Source: Toxonevra muliebris
Taxonomy: Eukaryota > Arthropoda > Insecta > Diptera > Pallopteridae
Direction of reading: 5' to 3'
Assembly (NCBI GenBank): GCA_963691655.1
Contig: CAVNUY010000029.1
Location: forward strand, 17,490 to 81,489
DNA: 64,000 bases
Both the position numbers and the translations under genes were made by a program. How positions within the stretch are numbered: the first letter of the stretch is position 1; each line of letters begins with the position of its first letter. Under the pieces are notes generated by a model. That model saw only the letters and a program-made list of their open reading frames with translations, was not told the origin of the DNA and searched no databases. Shown here piece after piece: positions 53,812 through 64,000 of this stretch.

Positions 53812-55281
53812 TCTATAGGGGAGAAGACGTTTTATACTGTCGGAGACACCTTTTCTATAGGGGAGAAGACGTTTTATACTGTCGCAGACACCTTTTCTAT
53901 AGGGGAGAAGACGTTTTATACTGTCGCAGACACCTTTTCTATACGGGAGAAGACGTTTTATACTGTCGGAGACACCTTTTCTATAGGGGAGAAGACGTTT
54001 TATACTGTCGGAGACACCTTTTCTATAGGGGAGAAGACGTTTTATACTGTCGGAGACACCTTTTCTATAGGGGAGAAGACGTTTTATACTGTCGGAGACA
54101 CCTTTTCTATAGGGGAGAAGACGATTTATACTGTCGGAGACACCTTTTCCATAGGGGAGAAGACGTTTTATACTGTCGGAGACACCTTTTCTATAGGGGA
54201 GAAGACGTTTTATACTGTCGGAGACACCTTTTCTATAGGGGAGAAGACGTTTTATACTGTCGCAGACACCTTTTCTATAGGGGAGAAGACGTTTTATACT
54301 GTCGCAGACACCTTTTCTATACGGGAGAAGACGTTTTATACTGTCGGAGACACCTTTTCTATAGGGGAGAAGACGTTTTATACTGTCGGAGACACCTTTT
54401 CTATAGGGGAGAAGACGTTTTATACTGTCGGAGACACCTTTTCTATAGGGGAGAAGACGATTTATACTGTCGGAGACACCTTTTCTATAGGGGAGAAGAC
54501 GTTTTATACTGTCGCAGACACCTTTTCTATAGGGGAGAAGACGTTTTATACTGTCGCAGACACCTTTTCTATAGGGGAGAAGACGTTTTATACTGTCGGA
54601 GACACCTTTTCTATAGGGGAGAAGACGATTTATACTGTCGGAGACACCTTTTCCATAGGGGAGAAGACGATTTATACTGTCGGAGACACCTTTTCCATAG
54701 GGGAGAAGACGATTTATACTGTCGGAGACACCTTTTCCATAGGGGAGAAGACGTTTTATACTGTCGGAGACACCTTTTCTATAGGGGAGAAGACGTTTTA
54801 TACTGTCGGAGACACCTTTTCTATAGGGGAGAAGACGTTTTATACTGTCGCAGACACCTTTTCTATAGGGGAGAAGACGTTTTATACTGTCGGAGACACC
54901 TTTTCTATAGGGGAGAAGACGTTTTATACTGTCGGAGACACCTTTTCTATAGGGGAGAAGACGTTTTATACTGTCGCAGACACCTTTTCTATACGGGAGA
55001 AGACGTTTTATACTGTCGGAGACACCTTTTCTATAGGGGAGAAGACGTTTTATACTGTCGGAGACACCTTTTCTATAGGGGAGAAGACGTTTTATACTGT
55101 CGGAGACACCTTTTCTATAGGGGAGAAGACGATTTATACTGTCGGAGACACCTTTTCCATAGGGGAGAAGACGTTTTATACTGTCGGAGACACCTTTTCT
55201 ATAGGGGAGAAGACGTTTTATACTGTCGGAGACACCTTTTCTATACGGGAGAAGACGATTTATACTGTCGGAGACACCTTT

Positions 55282-55314
55282 TCTATAGGGGAGAAGACGT
55301 TTTATACTGCCTTT
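55282..55314 (+). repeat. 33-bp monomer (9-bp deletion), copy 2
   Basis: The same deletion as at 53,779, exactly 1,503 bp downstream. Confidence 0.92.
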
Positions 55315-56742
55315 TCTATAGGGGAGAAGACGTTTTATACTGTCGCAGACACCTTTTCTATAGGGGAGAAGACGTTTTATACTGTCGCAGACACCTTTTC
55401 TATAGGGGAGAAGACGTTTTATACTGTCGGAGACACCTTTTCTATAGGGGAGAAGACGATTTATACTGTCGGAGACACCTTTTCTATACGGGAGAAGACG
55501 TTTTATACTGTCGGAGACACCTTTTCTATAGGAGAGAAGACGATTTATACTGTCGGAGACACCTTTTCTATAGGAGAGAAGACGATTTATACTGTCGGAG
55601 ACACCTTTTCTATAGGGGAGAAGACGTTTTATACTGTCGGAGACACCTTTTCTATAGGGGAGAAGACGTTTTATACTGTCGGAGACACCTTTTCTATAGG
55701 GGAGAAGACGTTTTATACTGTCGGAGACACCTTTTCTATAGGGGAGAAGACGTTTTATACTGTCGCAGACACCTTTTCTATAGGGGAGAAGACGTTTTAT
55801 ACTGTCGCAGACACCTTTTCTATAGGGGAGAAGACGTTTTATACTGTCGGAGACACCTTTTCTATAGGGGAGAAGACGTTTTATACTGTCGGAGACACCT
55901 TTTCTATAGGGGAGAAGACGTTTTATACTGTCGGAGACACCTTTTCTATAGGGGAGAAGACGTTTTATACTGTCGGAGACACCTTTTCTATAGGGGAGAA
56001 GACGATTTATACTGTCGGAGACACCTTTTCTATAGGGGAGAAGACGTTTTATACTGTCGGAGACACCTTTTCTATAGAGGAGAAGACGTTTTATACTGTC
56101 GCAGACACCTTTTCTATAGAGGAGAAGACGTTTTATACTGTCGGAGACACCTTTTCTATAGAGGAGAAGACGTTTTATACTGTCGGAGACACCTTTTCTA
56201 TAGGGGAGAAGACGTTTTATACTGTCGCAGACACCTTTTCTATAGGGGAGAAGACGTTTTATACTGTCGCAGACACCTTTTCTATAGGGGAGAAGACGTT
56301 TTATACTGTCGCAGACACCTTTTCTATAGAGGAGAAGACGTTTTATACTGTCGCAGACACCTTTTCTATAGGGGAGAAGACGTTTTATACTGTCGGAGAC
56401 ACCTTTTCTATACGGGAGAAGACGATTTATACTGTCGGAGACACCTTTTCTATACGGGAGAAGACGATTTATACTGTCGGAGACACCTTTTCTATAGGGG
56501 AGAAGACGTTTTATACTGTCGGAGACACCTTTTCTATAGGGGAGAAGACGATTTATACTGTCGGAGACACCTTTTCTATAGGGGAGAAGACGTTTTATAC
56601 TGTCGCAGACACCTTTTCTATAGGGGAGAAGACGTTTTATACTGTCGGAGACACCTTTTCTATAGGAGAGAAGACGATTTATACTGTCGGAGACACCTTT
56701 TCTATAGGGGAGAAGACGATTTACACTGTCGGAGACACCTTT

Positions 56743-56783
56743 TCTATAGGGAGAAGACGTTTTATACTGTCGGAGACACCTAT
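56743..56783 (+). repeat. Lineage-II 41-bp unit, copy 5, with GACGTTTT
   Basis: The same lost G, TTACACTG predecessor and CCTATTC ending as the other four, but with GTTTTAT instead of GATTTAT. This is a point change or conversion at position 19 on the conserved haplotype. Confidence 0.88.
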
Positions 56784-57959
56784 TCTATAGGGGAGAAGAC
56801 GTTTTATACTGTCGGAGACACCTTTTCTATAGGAGAGAAGACGATTTATACTGTCGGAGACACCTTTTCTATAGGGGAGAAGACGATTTATACTGTCGCA
56901 GACACCTTTTCTATAGGGGAGAAGACGTTTTATACTGTCGGAGACACCTTTTCTATAGGGGAGAAGACGTTTTATACTGTCGGAGACACCTTTTCTATAG
57001 GGGAGAAGACGTTTTATACTGTCGGAGACACCTTTTCTATAGGGGAGAAGACGTTTTATACTGTCGGAGACACCTTTTCTATAGGGGAGAAGACGTTTTA
57101 TACTGTCGCAGACACCTTTTCTATAGAGGAGAAGACGTTTTATACTGTCGCAGACACCTTTTCTATAGGGGAGAAGACGTTTTATACTGTCGGAGACACC
57201 TTTTCTATAGGGGAGAAGACGATTTATACTGTCGGAGACACCTTTTCTATAGGGGAGAAGACGTTTTATACTGTCGGAGACACCTTTTCTATAGAGGAGA
57301 AGACGTTTTATACTGTCGCAGACACCTTTTCTATAGAGGAGAAGACGTTTTATACTGTCGGAGACACCTTTTCTATAGGGGAGAAGACGATTTATACTGT
57401 CGGAGACACCTTTTCTATAGGGGAGAAGACGTTTTATACTGTCGGAGACACCTTTTCTATAGGAGAGAAGACGATTTATACTGTCGGAGACACCTTTTCT
57501 ATAGAGGAGAAGACGTTTTATACTGTCGCAGACACCTTTTCTATAGGGGAGAAGACGTTTTATACTGTCGGAGACACCTTTTCTATAGAGGAGAAGACGT
57601 TTTATACTGTCGCAGACACCTTTTCTATAGGGGAGAAGACGTTTTATACTGTCGCAGACACCTTTTCTATAGGGGAGAAGACGATTTATACTGTCGGAGA
57701 CACCTTTTCTATAGGGGAGAAGACGATTTATACTGTCGGAGACACCTTTTCTATAGGGGAGAAGACGTTTTATACTGTCGGAGACACCTTTTCCATAGGG
57801 GAGAAGACGTTTTATACTGTCGGAGACACCTTTTCTATAGGGGAGAAGACGTTTTATACTGTCGGAGACACCTTTTCTATAGGGGAGAAGACGTTTTATA
57901 CTGTCGCAGACACCTTTTCTATAGGGGAGAAGACGTTTTATACTGTCACAGACACCTTT

Positions 57960-58003
57960 TCTATACGGGAGAGAAGACGTTTTATACTGTCGGAGACACC
58001 TTT
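57960..58003 (+). repeat. 44-bp monomer (2-bp AG duplication)
   Basis: ACGGGAGAGAAGACG is found instead of ACGGGAGAAGACG, and the unit just before has TCACAG (a CpG-destroying change). Both are private to this spot. Confidence 0.9.
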
Positions 58004-61000
58004 TCTATAGGGGAGAAGACGTTTTATACTGTCGGAGACACCTTTTCTATAGGGGAGAAGACGTTTTATACTGTCGCAGACACCTTTTCTATAGGGGAGA
58101 AGACGTTTTATACTGTCGGAGACACCTTTTCTATAGAGGAGAAGACGATTTATACTGTCGGAGACACCTTTTCTATAGGGGAGAAGACGATTTATACTGT
58201 CGGAGACACCTTTTCCATAGGGGAGAAGACGATTTATACTGTCGGAGACACCTTTTCCATAGGGGAGAAGACGTTTTATACTGTCGGAGACACCTTTTCT
58301 ATAGGGGAGAAGACGTTTTATACTGTCGGAGACACCTTTTCTATAGGGGAGAAGACGTTTTATACTGTCGCAGACACCTTTTCTATAGGGGAGAAGACGT
58401 TTTATACTGTCGGAGACACCTTTTCTATAGGGGAGAAGACGTTTTATACTGTCGGAGACACCTTTTCTATAGGGGAGAAGACGATTTATACTGTCGGAGA
58501 CACCTTTTCTATAGGGGAGAAGACGATTTATACTGTCGGAGACACCTTTTCCATAGGGGAGAAGACGATTTATACTGTCGGAGACACCTTTTCCATAGGG
58601 GAGAAGACGTTTTATACTGTCGGAGACACCTTTTCTATAGGGGAGAAGACGTTTTATACTGTCGCAGACACCTTTTCTATAGGGGAGAAGACGTTTTATA
58701 CTGTCGGAGACACCTTTTCTATACGGGAGAAGACGTTTTATACTGTCGGAGACACCTTTTCTATAGGGGAGAAGACGTTTTATACTGTCGGAGACACCTT
58801 TTCTATAGGGGAGAAGACGTTTTATACTGTCGGAGACACCTTTTCTATACGGGAGAAGACGATTTATACTGTCGGAGACACCTTTTCTATAGGGGAGAAG
58901 ACGTTTTATACTGTCGGAGACACCTTTTCTATAGGGGAGAAGACGTTTTATACTGTCGGAGACACCTTTTCTATAGGAGAGAAGACGATTTATACTGTCG
59001 GAGACACCTTTTCTATAGGGGAGAAGACGTTTTATACTGTCGGAGACACCTTTTCTATAGGGGAGAAGACGTTTTATACTGTCGGAGACACCTTTTCTAT
59101 ACGGGAGAAGACGATTTATACTGTCGGAGACACCTTTTCTATAGGGGAGAAGACGTTTTATACTGTCGGAGACACCTTTTCTATAGGAGAGAAGACGATT
59201 TATACTGTCGGAGACACCTTTTCTATAGGGGAGAAGACGATTTATACTGTCGGAGACACCTTTTCCATAAGGGAGAAGACGTTTTATACTGTCGGAGACA
59301 CCTTTTCTATAGGGGAGAAGACGTTTTATACTGTCGGAGACACCTTTTCTATAGGGGAGAAGACGTTTTATACTGTCGCAGACACCTTTTCTATAGGGGA
59401 GAAGACGTTTTATACTGTCGGAGACACCTTTTCTATACGGGAGAAGACGATTTATACTGTCGGAGACACCTTTTCTATAGGGGAGAAGACGTTTTATACT
59501 GTCGGAGACACCTTTTCTATAGGAGAGAAGACGTTTTATACTGTCGGAGACACCTTTTCTATAAGGGAGAAGACGATTTATACTGTCGGAGACACCTTTT
59601 CTATAGGGGAGAAGACGTTTTATACTGTCGGAGACACCTTTTCTATAGGGGAGAAGACGTTTTATACTGTCGGAGACACCTTTTCTATAGGGGAGAAGAC
59701 GTTTTATACTGTCGGAGACACCTTTTCTATAGGGGAGAAGACGTTTTATACTGTCGCAGACACCTTTTCTATAGGGGAGAAGACGTTTTATACTGTCGGA
59801 GACACCTTTTCTATAGGGGAGAAGACGATTTATACTGTCGGAGACACCTTTTCTATAGGGGAGAAGACGTTTTATACTGTCGGAGACACCTTTTCTATAG
59901 GGGAGAAGACGTTTTATACTGTCGCAGACACATTTTCTATAGGAGAGAAGACGATTTATACTGTCGGAGACACCTTTTCTATAGAGGAGAAGACGTTTTA
60001 TACTGTCGGAGACACCTTTTCTATACGGGAGAAGACGATTTATACTGTCGGAGACACCTTTTCTATAGGGGAGAAGACGTTTTATACTGTCGGAGACACC
60101 TTTTCTATAGGAGAGAAGACGTTTTATACTGTCGGAGACACCTTTTCTATAGGAGAGAAGACGTTTTATACTGTCGGAGACACCTTTTCTATAGGGGAGA
60201 AGACGTTTTATACTGTCGGAGACACCTTTTCTATACGGGAGAAGACGATTTATACTGTCGGAGACACCTTTTCTATAGGGGAGAAGACGTTTTATACTGT
60301 CGGAGACACCTTTTCTATAGGAGAGAAGACGATTTATACTGTCGGAGACACCTTTTCTATAGGGGAGAAGACGTTTTATACTGTCGGAGACACCTTTTCT
60401 ATAGGGGAGAAGACGTTTTATACTGTCGGAGACACCTTTTCTATAGGGGAGAAGACGTTTTATACTGTCGGAGACACCTTTTCTATAGGGGAGAAGACGT
60501 TTTATACTGTCGGAGACACCTTTTCTATACGGGAGAAGACGATTTATACTGTCGGAGACACCTTTTCCATAGGGGAGAAGACGTTTTATACTGTCGGAGA
60601 CACCTTTTCTATAGGGGAGAAGACGTTTTATACTGTCGGAGACACCTTTTCTATACGGGAGAAGACGATTTATACTGTCGGAGACACCTTTTCTATAGGG
60701 GAGAAGACGTTTTATACTGTCGGAGACACCTTTTCTATAGGGGAGAAGACGTTTTATACTGTCGCAGACACCTTTTCTATAGGAGAGAAGACGATTTATA
60801 CTGTCGGAGACACCTTTTCTATAGGGGAGAAGACGTTTTATACTGTCGGAGACACCTTTTCTATACGGGAGAAGACGATTTATACTGTCGGAGACACCTT
60901 TTCTATAGGGGAGAAGACGTTTTATACTGTCGGAGACACCTTTTCTATAGGAGAGAAGACGATTTATACTGTCGGAGACACCTTTTCCATAGGGGAGAAG

Positions 61001-63388
61001 ACGTTTTATACTGTCGCAGACACCTTTTCTATAGGGGAGAAGACGTTTTATACTGTCGGAGACACCTTTTCTATAGGGGAGAAGACGTTTTATACTGTCG
61101 GAGACACCTTTTCTATAGGGGAGAAGACGTTTTATACTGTCGGAGACACCTTTTCTATAGGGGAGAAGACGTTTTATACTGTCGGAGACACCTTTTCTAT
61201 AGGGGAGAAGACGTTTTATACTGTCGCAGACACCTTTTCTATACGGGAGAAGACGTTTTATACTGTCGCAGACACCTTTTCTATACGGGAGAAGACGTTT
61301 TATACTGTCGGAGACACCTTTTCCATAGGGGAGAAGACGATTTATACTGTCGGAGACACCTTTTCCATAGGGGAGAAGACGTTTTATACTGTCGGAGACA
61401 CCTTTTCTATAGGGGAGAAGACGTTTTATACTGTCGGAGACACCTTTTCTATAGGGGAGAAGACGTTTTATACTGTCGCAGACACCTTTTCTATAGGGGA
61501 GAAGACGTTTTATACTGTCGGAGACACCTTTTCTATAGGGGAGAAGACGTTTTATACTGTCGGAGACACCTTTTCTATAGGGGAGAAGACGTTTTATACT
61601 GTCGGAGACACCTTTTCTATAGGGGAGAAGACGTTTTATACTGTCGCAGACACCTTTTCTATAGAGGAGAAGACGTTTTATACTGTCGGAGACACCTTTT
61701 CTATAGGGGAGAAGACGATTTATACTGTCGGAGACACCTTTTCTATAGGGGAGAAGACGTTTTATACTGTCGGAGACACCTTTTCTATACGGGAGAAGAC
61801 GATTTATACTGTCGGAGACACCTTTTCTATAGGGGAGAAGACGTTTTATACTGTCGGAGACACCTTTTCTATAGGAGAGAAGACGATTTATACTGTCGGA
61901 GACACCTTTTCTATAGGGGAGAAGACGATTTATACTGTCGGAGACACCTTTTCCATAGGGGAGAAGACGTTTTATACTGTCGCAGACACCTTTTCTATAG
62001 GGGAGAAGACGTTTTATACTGTCGGAGACACCTTTTCTATAGGGGAGAAGACGATTTATACTGTCGGAGACACCTTTTCTATAGGGGAGAAGACGTTTTA
62101 TACTGTCGGAGACACCTTTTCTATAGGGGAGAAGACGTTTTATACTGTCGCAGACACCTTTTCTATAGGGGAGAAGACGTTTTATACTGTCGGAGACACC
62201 TTTTCTATAGAGGAGAAGACGATTTATACTGTCGGAGACACCTTTTCTATAGGGGAGAAGACGATTTATACTGTCGGAGACACCTTTTCCATAGGGGAGA
62301 AGACGATTTATACTGTCGGAGACACCTTTTCCATAGGGGAGAAGACGTTTTATACTGTCGGAGACACCTTTTCTATAGGGGAGAAGACGTTTTATACTGT
62401 CGGAGACACCTTTTCTATAGGGGAGAAGACGTTTTATACTGTCGCAGACACCTTTTCTATAGGGGAGAAGACGTTTTATACTGTCGGAGACACCTTTTCT
62501 ATAGGGGAGAAGACGTTTTATACTGTCGGAGACACCTTTTCTATAGGGGAGAAGACGTTTTATACTGTCGGAGACACCTTTTCTATAGGGGAGAAGACGT
62601 TTTATACTGTCGGAGACACCTTTTCTATACGGGAGAAGACGTTTTATACTGTCGGAGACACCTTTTCTATAGGAGAGAAGACGATTTATACTGTCGGAGA
62701 CACCTTTTCTATAGGGGAGAAGACGATTTATACTGTCGGAGACACCTTTTCCATAGGGGAGAAGACGTTTTATACTGTCGCAGACACCTTTTCTATAGGG
62801 GAGAAGACGTTTTATACTGTCGGAGACACCTTTTCTATACGGGAGAAGACGATTTATACTGTCGGAGACACCTTTTCTATAGGGGAGAAGACGTTTTATA
62901 CTGTCGGAGACACCTTTTCTATAGGGGAGAAGACGATTTATACTGTCGGAGACACCTTTTCTATAGGGGAGAAGACGTTTTATACTGTCGGAGACACCTT
63001 TTCTATAGAGGAGAAGACGTTTTATACTGTCGGAGACACCTTTTCTATAGGGGAGAAGACGTTTTATACTGTCGCAGACACCTTTTCTATAGGGGAGAAG
63101 ACGTTTTATACTGTCGCAGACACCTTTTCTATAGGGGAGAAGACGTTTTATACTGTCGGAGACACCTTTTCTATAGGGGAGAAGACGTTTTATACTGTCG
63201 GAGACACCTTTTCTATAGGGGAGAAGACGTTTTATACTGTCGGAGACACCTTTTCTATAGGGGAGAAGACGTTTTATACTGTCGGAGACACCTTTTCTAT
63301 AGAGGAGAAGACGTTTTATACTGTCGCAGACACCTTTTCTATAGGGGAGAAGACGTTTTATACTGTCGGAGACACCTTTTCTATAGGG

Positions 63389-63405
63389 GAGAAGGCATTT
63401 TGTAC
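63389..63405 (+). repeat. Degenerate terminal monomer at the right array edge
   Basis: GAGAAGGCATTTTGTAC stands where GAGAAGACGTTTTATAC is expected: three substitutions in 17 bases, after which similarity ends. Both the A>G and the G>A in the GACG site are new, whereas interior units are almost never changed there. This is the array boundary. Confidence 0.85.
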
Positions 63406-63569
63406 GAATGCAATAAAAAATTGATGGATGAATAGTTCACCTAATTTATTAGCTATTTTATCGCTATCATGCAGGTATCTTCATACCTACAAAAATTCGC
63501 AATTACAATTTTTGAGGACTATCTGTATGGGGTTAGGAATCAGTATAAAATTATAAATCTATTTGGGGC

Positions 63570-63600
63570 TAGGGGAAATTATTTTATACTTTTTAGTCCG
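63570..63600 (+). repeat. Satellite relic 1 in the flank
   Basis: TAGGGGA, five bases, then TTTTATACT match the monomer order TAGGGGA, seven bases, TTTTATACT: 16 matched bases with a 2-bp shorter spacer. It is followed by TTTTA and GTCCG, where the monomer has GTCGG. Same orientation as the array. Confidence 0.6.
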
Positions 63601-63647
63601 TTTGAAAAACGTAGTATATTATAGTTTAGTAAAGAATCTGCTGCGTG

Positions 63648-63690
63648 TTCTATACTATTTCTACTGTCGCAGACCTCTTCTGTGAAGTAT
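63648..63690 (+). repeat. Satellite relic 2 in the flank
   Basis: TTCTATA, a short spacer and TACTGTCGCAGAC (13 exact bases, 63,662-63,674, in the TCGCAG variant form) followed by CTCTTCTGTGAAG reproduce the monomer order. The missing bases lie between TTCTATA and TACTG, with a further AC lost before CTCTTCT. A 13-base exact match with correct flanking order is very unlikely by chance in 600 bp. Confidence 0.75.
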
Positions 63691-64000
63691 TGGTAAGATA
63701 ATTTCGTAGATTGGCATTGATGTCCTCCTTCTTCATTCCCTTATTTTGTGTTTAGAGGGTAGGGCGTTAATTCTCATAGCATTATGCTCCTTTATCAGTG
63801 GTGGTGCATGTGTGCAAACAAACTTGTACATATTTCTTCTAGTTGGCGTGCCGAGTGAGAGAAAGAGGTAGATAGGGAGGCAAAAGGTAAAAGAGTAGTA
63901 AAGAAAAAAATTTCTTTTGCCACAAACTTTTCTCCGCAAAATTTCAAAGGCATTTATTCAAAATGTTACGTTTATTACACAAATTTCCATGTTGTAATGA

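Larger units (their letters stand above)
52300..55314 (+). repeat. Tandem 1,503-bp (36-monomer) higher-order unit, two copies
   Basis: The copies run about 52,300-53,811 and 53,812-55,314. Each ends in a 33-bp unit in which TACTGCCTTTTC replaces TACTGTCGGAGACACC (9 bp lost). Matching tags at +1,503 include three consecutive TTTTCCAT units (53,130 and 54,633), an ACGGGAG after TCGCAG (53,490 and 54,993) and another TTTTCCAT (53,651 and 55,154). I noted an AGGGG/ACGGG difference near 52,818 and 54,321. Confidence 0.88.
1..63405 (+). repeat. 42-bp satellite array, about 1,500 head-to-tail copies, truncated by the left window edge
   Basis: A 42-bp unit repeats without interruption; the canonical form is at 43-84. 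It begins TCTATA, has a purine run GGGGAGAAGA, then GACG, TTTTATACTG, TCGGAGACACC and TTT. GC is 18/42, with G exceeding C on this strand. All units point the same way; I saw no inverted unit inside the array. Most units differ from the canonical form at 0-3 positions, drawn from a small set of recurring substitutions, so variation is inherited by block copying rather than independent in each unit. The period equals four turns of B-DNA. The array is already in progress at base 1, and the last near-canonical unit ends near 63,394 with a degraded partial unit to 63,405. Function is unknown; structural heterochromatin is the default expectation for such an array. I do not recognise the monomer as a named satellite. 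Confidence 0.98.
39463..63405 (+). repeat. Array domain C: ACGGGAG/TTTTCCAT-rich 42-bp units
   Basis: No CTATGGGG unit, GGTGAG unit, TATGCTGTC unit or 12-bp duplication was seen here. G7>C (CTATACGGGAG) and T3>C (TTTTCCAT) are frequent; GAGGAG clusters at about 56.0-57.6 kb. The local 41-bp unit is of a different kind (one G lost, followed by CCTATTC) and occurs five times. Because units are almost always 42 bp, one forward frame stays open from 39,382 to 50,679; this reflects period regularity, not selection on a protein. No gene is seen. Confidence 0.85.
63406..64000. other. Single-copy AT-rich flank without a recognisable gene
   Basis: The periodicity stops abruptly and the sequence becomes AT-rich with scattered poly-A/T runs. 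It holds two satellite relics (63,570-63,600 and 63,648-63,690) and a purine-rich stretch at about 63,855-63,910. A 68-codon reverse-strand open frame (63,733-63,939) has one hydrophobic stretch (FFLYYSFTFCLPIYLFLSLG) but no recognisable domain, and is within what chance gives for AT-rich DNA. I see no target-site duplication, terminal inverted repeat, tRNA or splice-supported exon. Confidence 0.75.

Noticed and set aside
1..63405. CRISPR array
   Set aside because: Repeats are directly contiguous with no unique spacers, and no cas genes are present.
1..63405. C2H2 zinc-finger linker (GEKT resembles TGEKP)
   Set aside because: The 14-residue translation has no paired Cys/His ligands in that frame; the resemblance is four residues by chance.
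39463..63405. CENP-B box in the ACGGGAG variants
   Set aside because: Only the ACGGGA end matches; the required upstream TTCG and spacing are absent.
1..63405. Telomeric repeat or G-quadruplex array
   Set aside because: The GGGG run occurs once per 42 bp, too sparse for an intramolecular quadruplex, and the unit is not a short TTAGGG-type repeat.
1..63405. Promoter elements (TATACT, TCTATA) in each unit
   Set aside because: They are simply part of the repeat and recur about 1,500 times with no start-site or downstream gene context.
63389..63420. Transposon insertion at the array boundary
   Set aside because: No terminal inverted repeat, target-site duplication or transposase is visible; the boundary looks like gradual decay of the last unit.
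63733..63939. 68-codon reverse-strand open frame as a small membrane protein
   Set aside because: It has one hydrophobic stretch but no recognisable domain, lies in AT-rich flank next to relic satellite, and its length is within chance expectation.

Overview
The window is almost entirely one tandem satellite array. From base 1 to about 63,405 it is a head-to-tail repeat of a 42-bp unit, roughly 1,500 copies all in one orientation. The array runs off the left edge, so its true length is unknown. The last ~600 bp (63,406-64,000) are AT-rich single-copy sequence with at least two decayed satellite fragments. I find no credible protein-coding gene, no tRNA or rRNA, no CRISPR array and no recognisable transposon. 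A simple-unit array of this size with higher-order structure points to a eukaryotic nuclear chromosome (pericentromeric, subtelomeric or interstitial heterochromatin). The sequence does not allow a more precise taxonomic placement.

Monomer. The canonical unit can be read at 43-84: a TCTATA start, a purine run (GGGGAGAAGA), GACG, TTTTATACTG, TCGGAGACACC and TTT. Below, monomer positions are numbered from that T. Common variants are T19>A (GATTTAT), G32>C (TCGCAG), G9>A, G9>T, G8>A, G7>C (ACGGGAG), G7>A, T3>C (TTTTCCAT), A25>G, G34>C and loss of A6 (CTATGGGG, a 41-bp unit). Because 42 is divisible by three and three of six frames of the monomer lack stops, very long open frames (up to 3,765 codons) arise automatically. 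I treat them as artefacts of the period.

Layout. Domain A (1-3,681) has 42-bp units with one 26-bp exception. Domain B (3,682-39,462) is interspersed with 41-bp CTATGGGG units and is rich in A25>G, G9>T, G34>C and 12-bp internal duplications. Domain C (39,463-63,405) has no CTATGGGG units, is rich in ACGGGAG and TTTTCCAT variants, and carries a different 41-bp unit (one G lost, followed by CCTATTC) at five sites. The right edge then decays into unique DNA.

Higher-order structure. Rare variants and indels act as tags and reveal nested duplications. An ~8-kb stretch (about 4.3-12.4 kb) recurs colinearly at about 16.7-24.9 kb. A 1,540-bp block is base-identical at 44,209-45,748 and 47,989-49,528. 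A 36-monomer, 1,503-bp unit is tandemly duplicated at about 52.3-55.3 kb. There are also repeats at offsets of 4,630, about 3,725-3,733, 1,771, 710, 419 and 390 bp. This is the pattern expected from repeated unequal exchange, slippage and gene conversion. The most interesting points are the layered duplication history, the sharp change of repeat lineage near 39.4 kb, near-complete retention of two CpGs per monomer, a 21-bp half-period that puts T4 tracts two helical turns apart, and an array edge where the satellite can be seen decaying.
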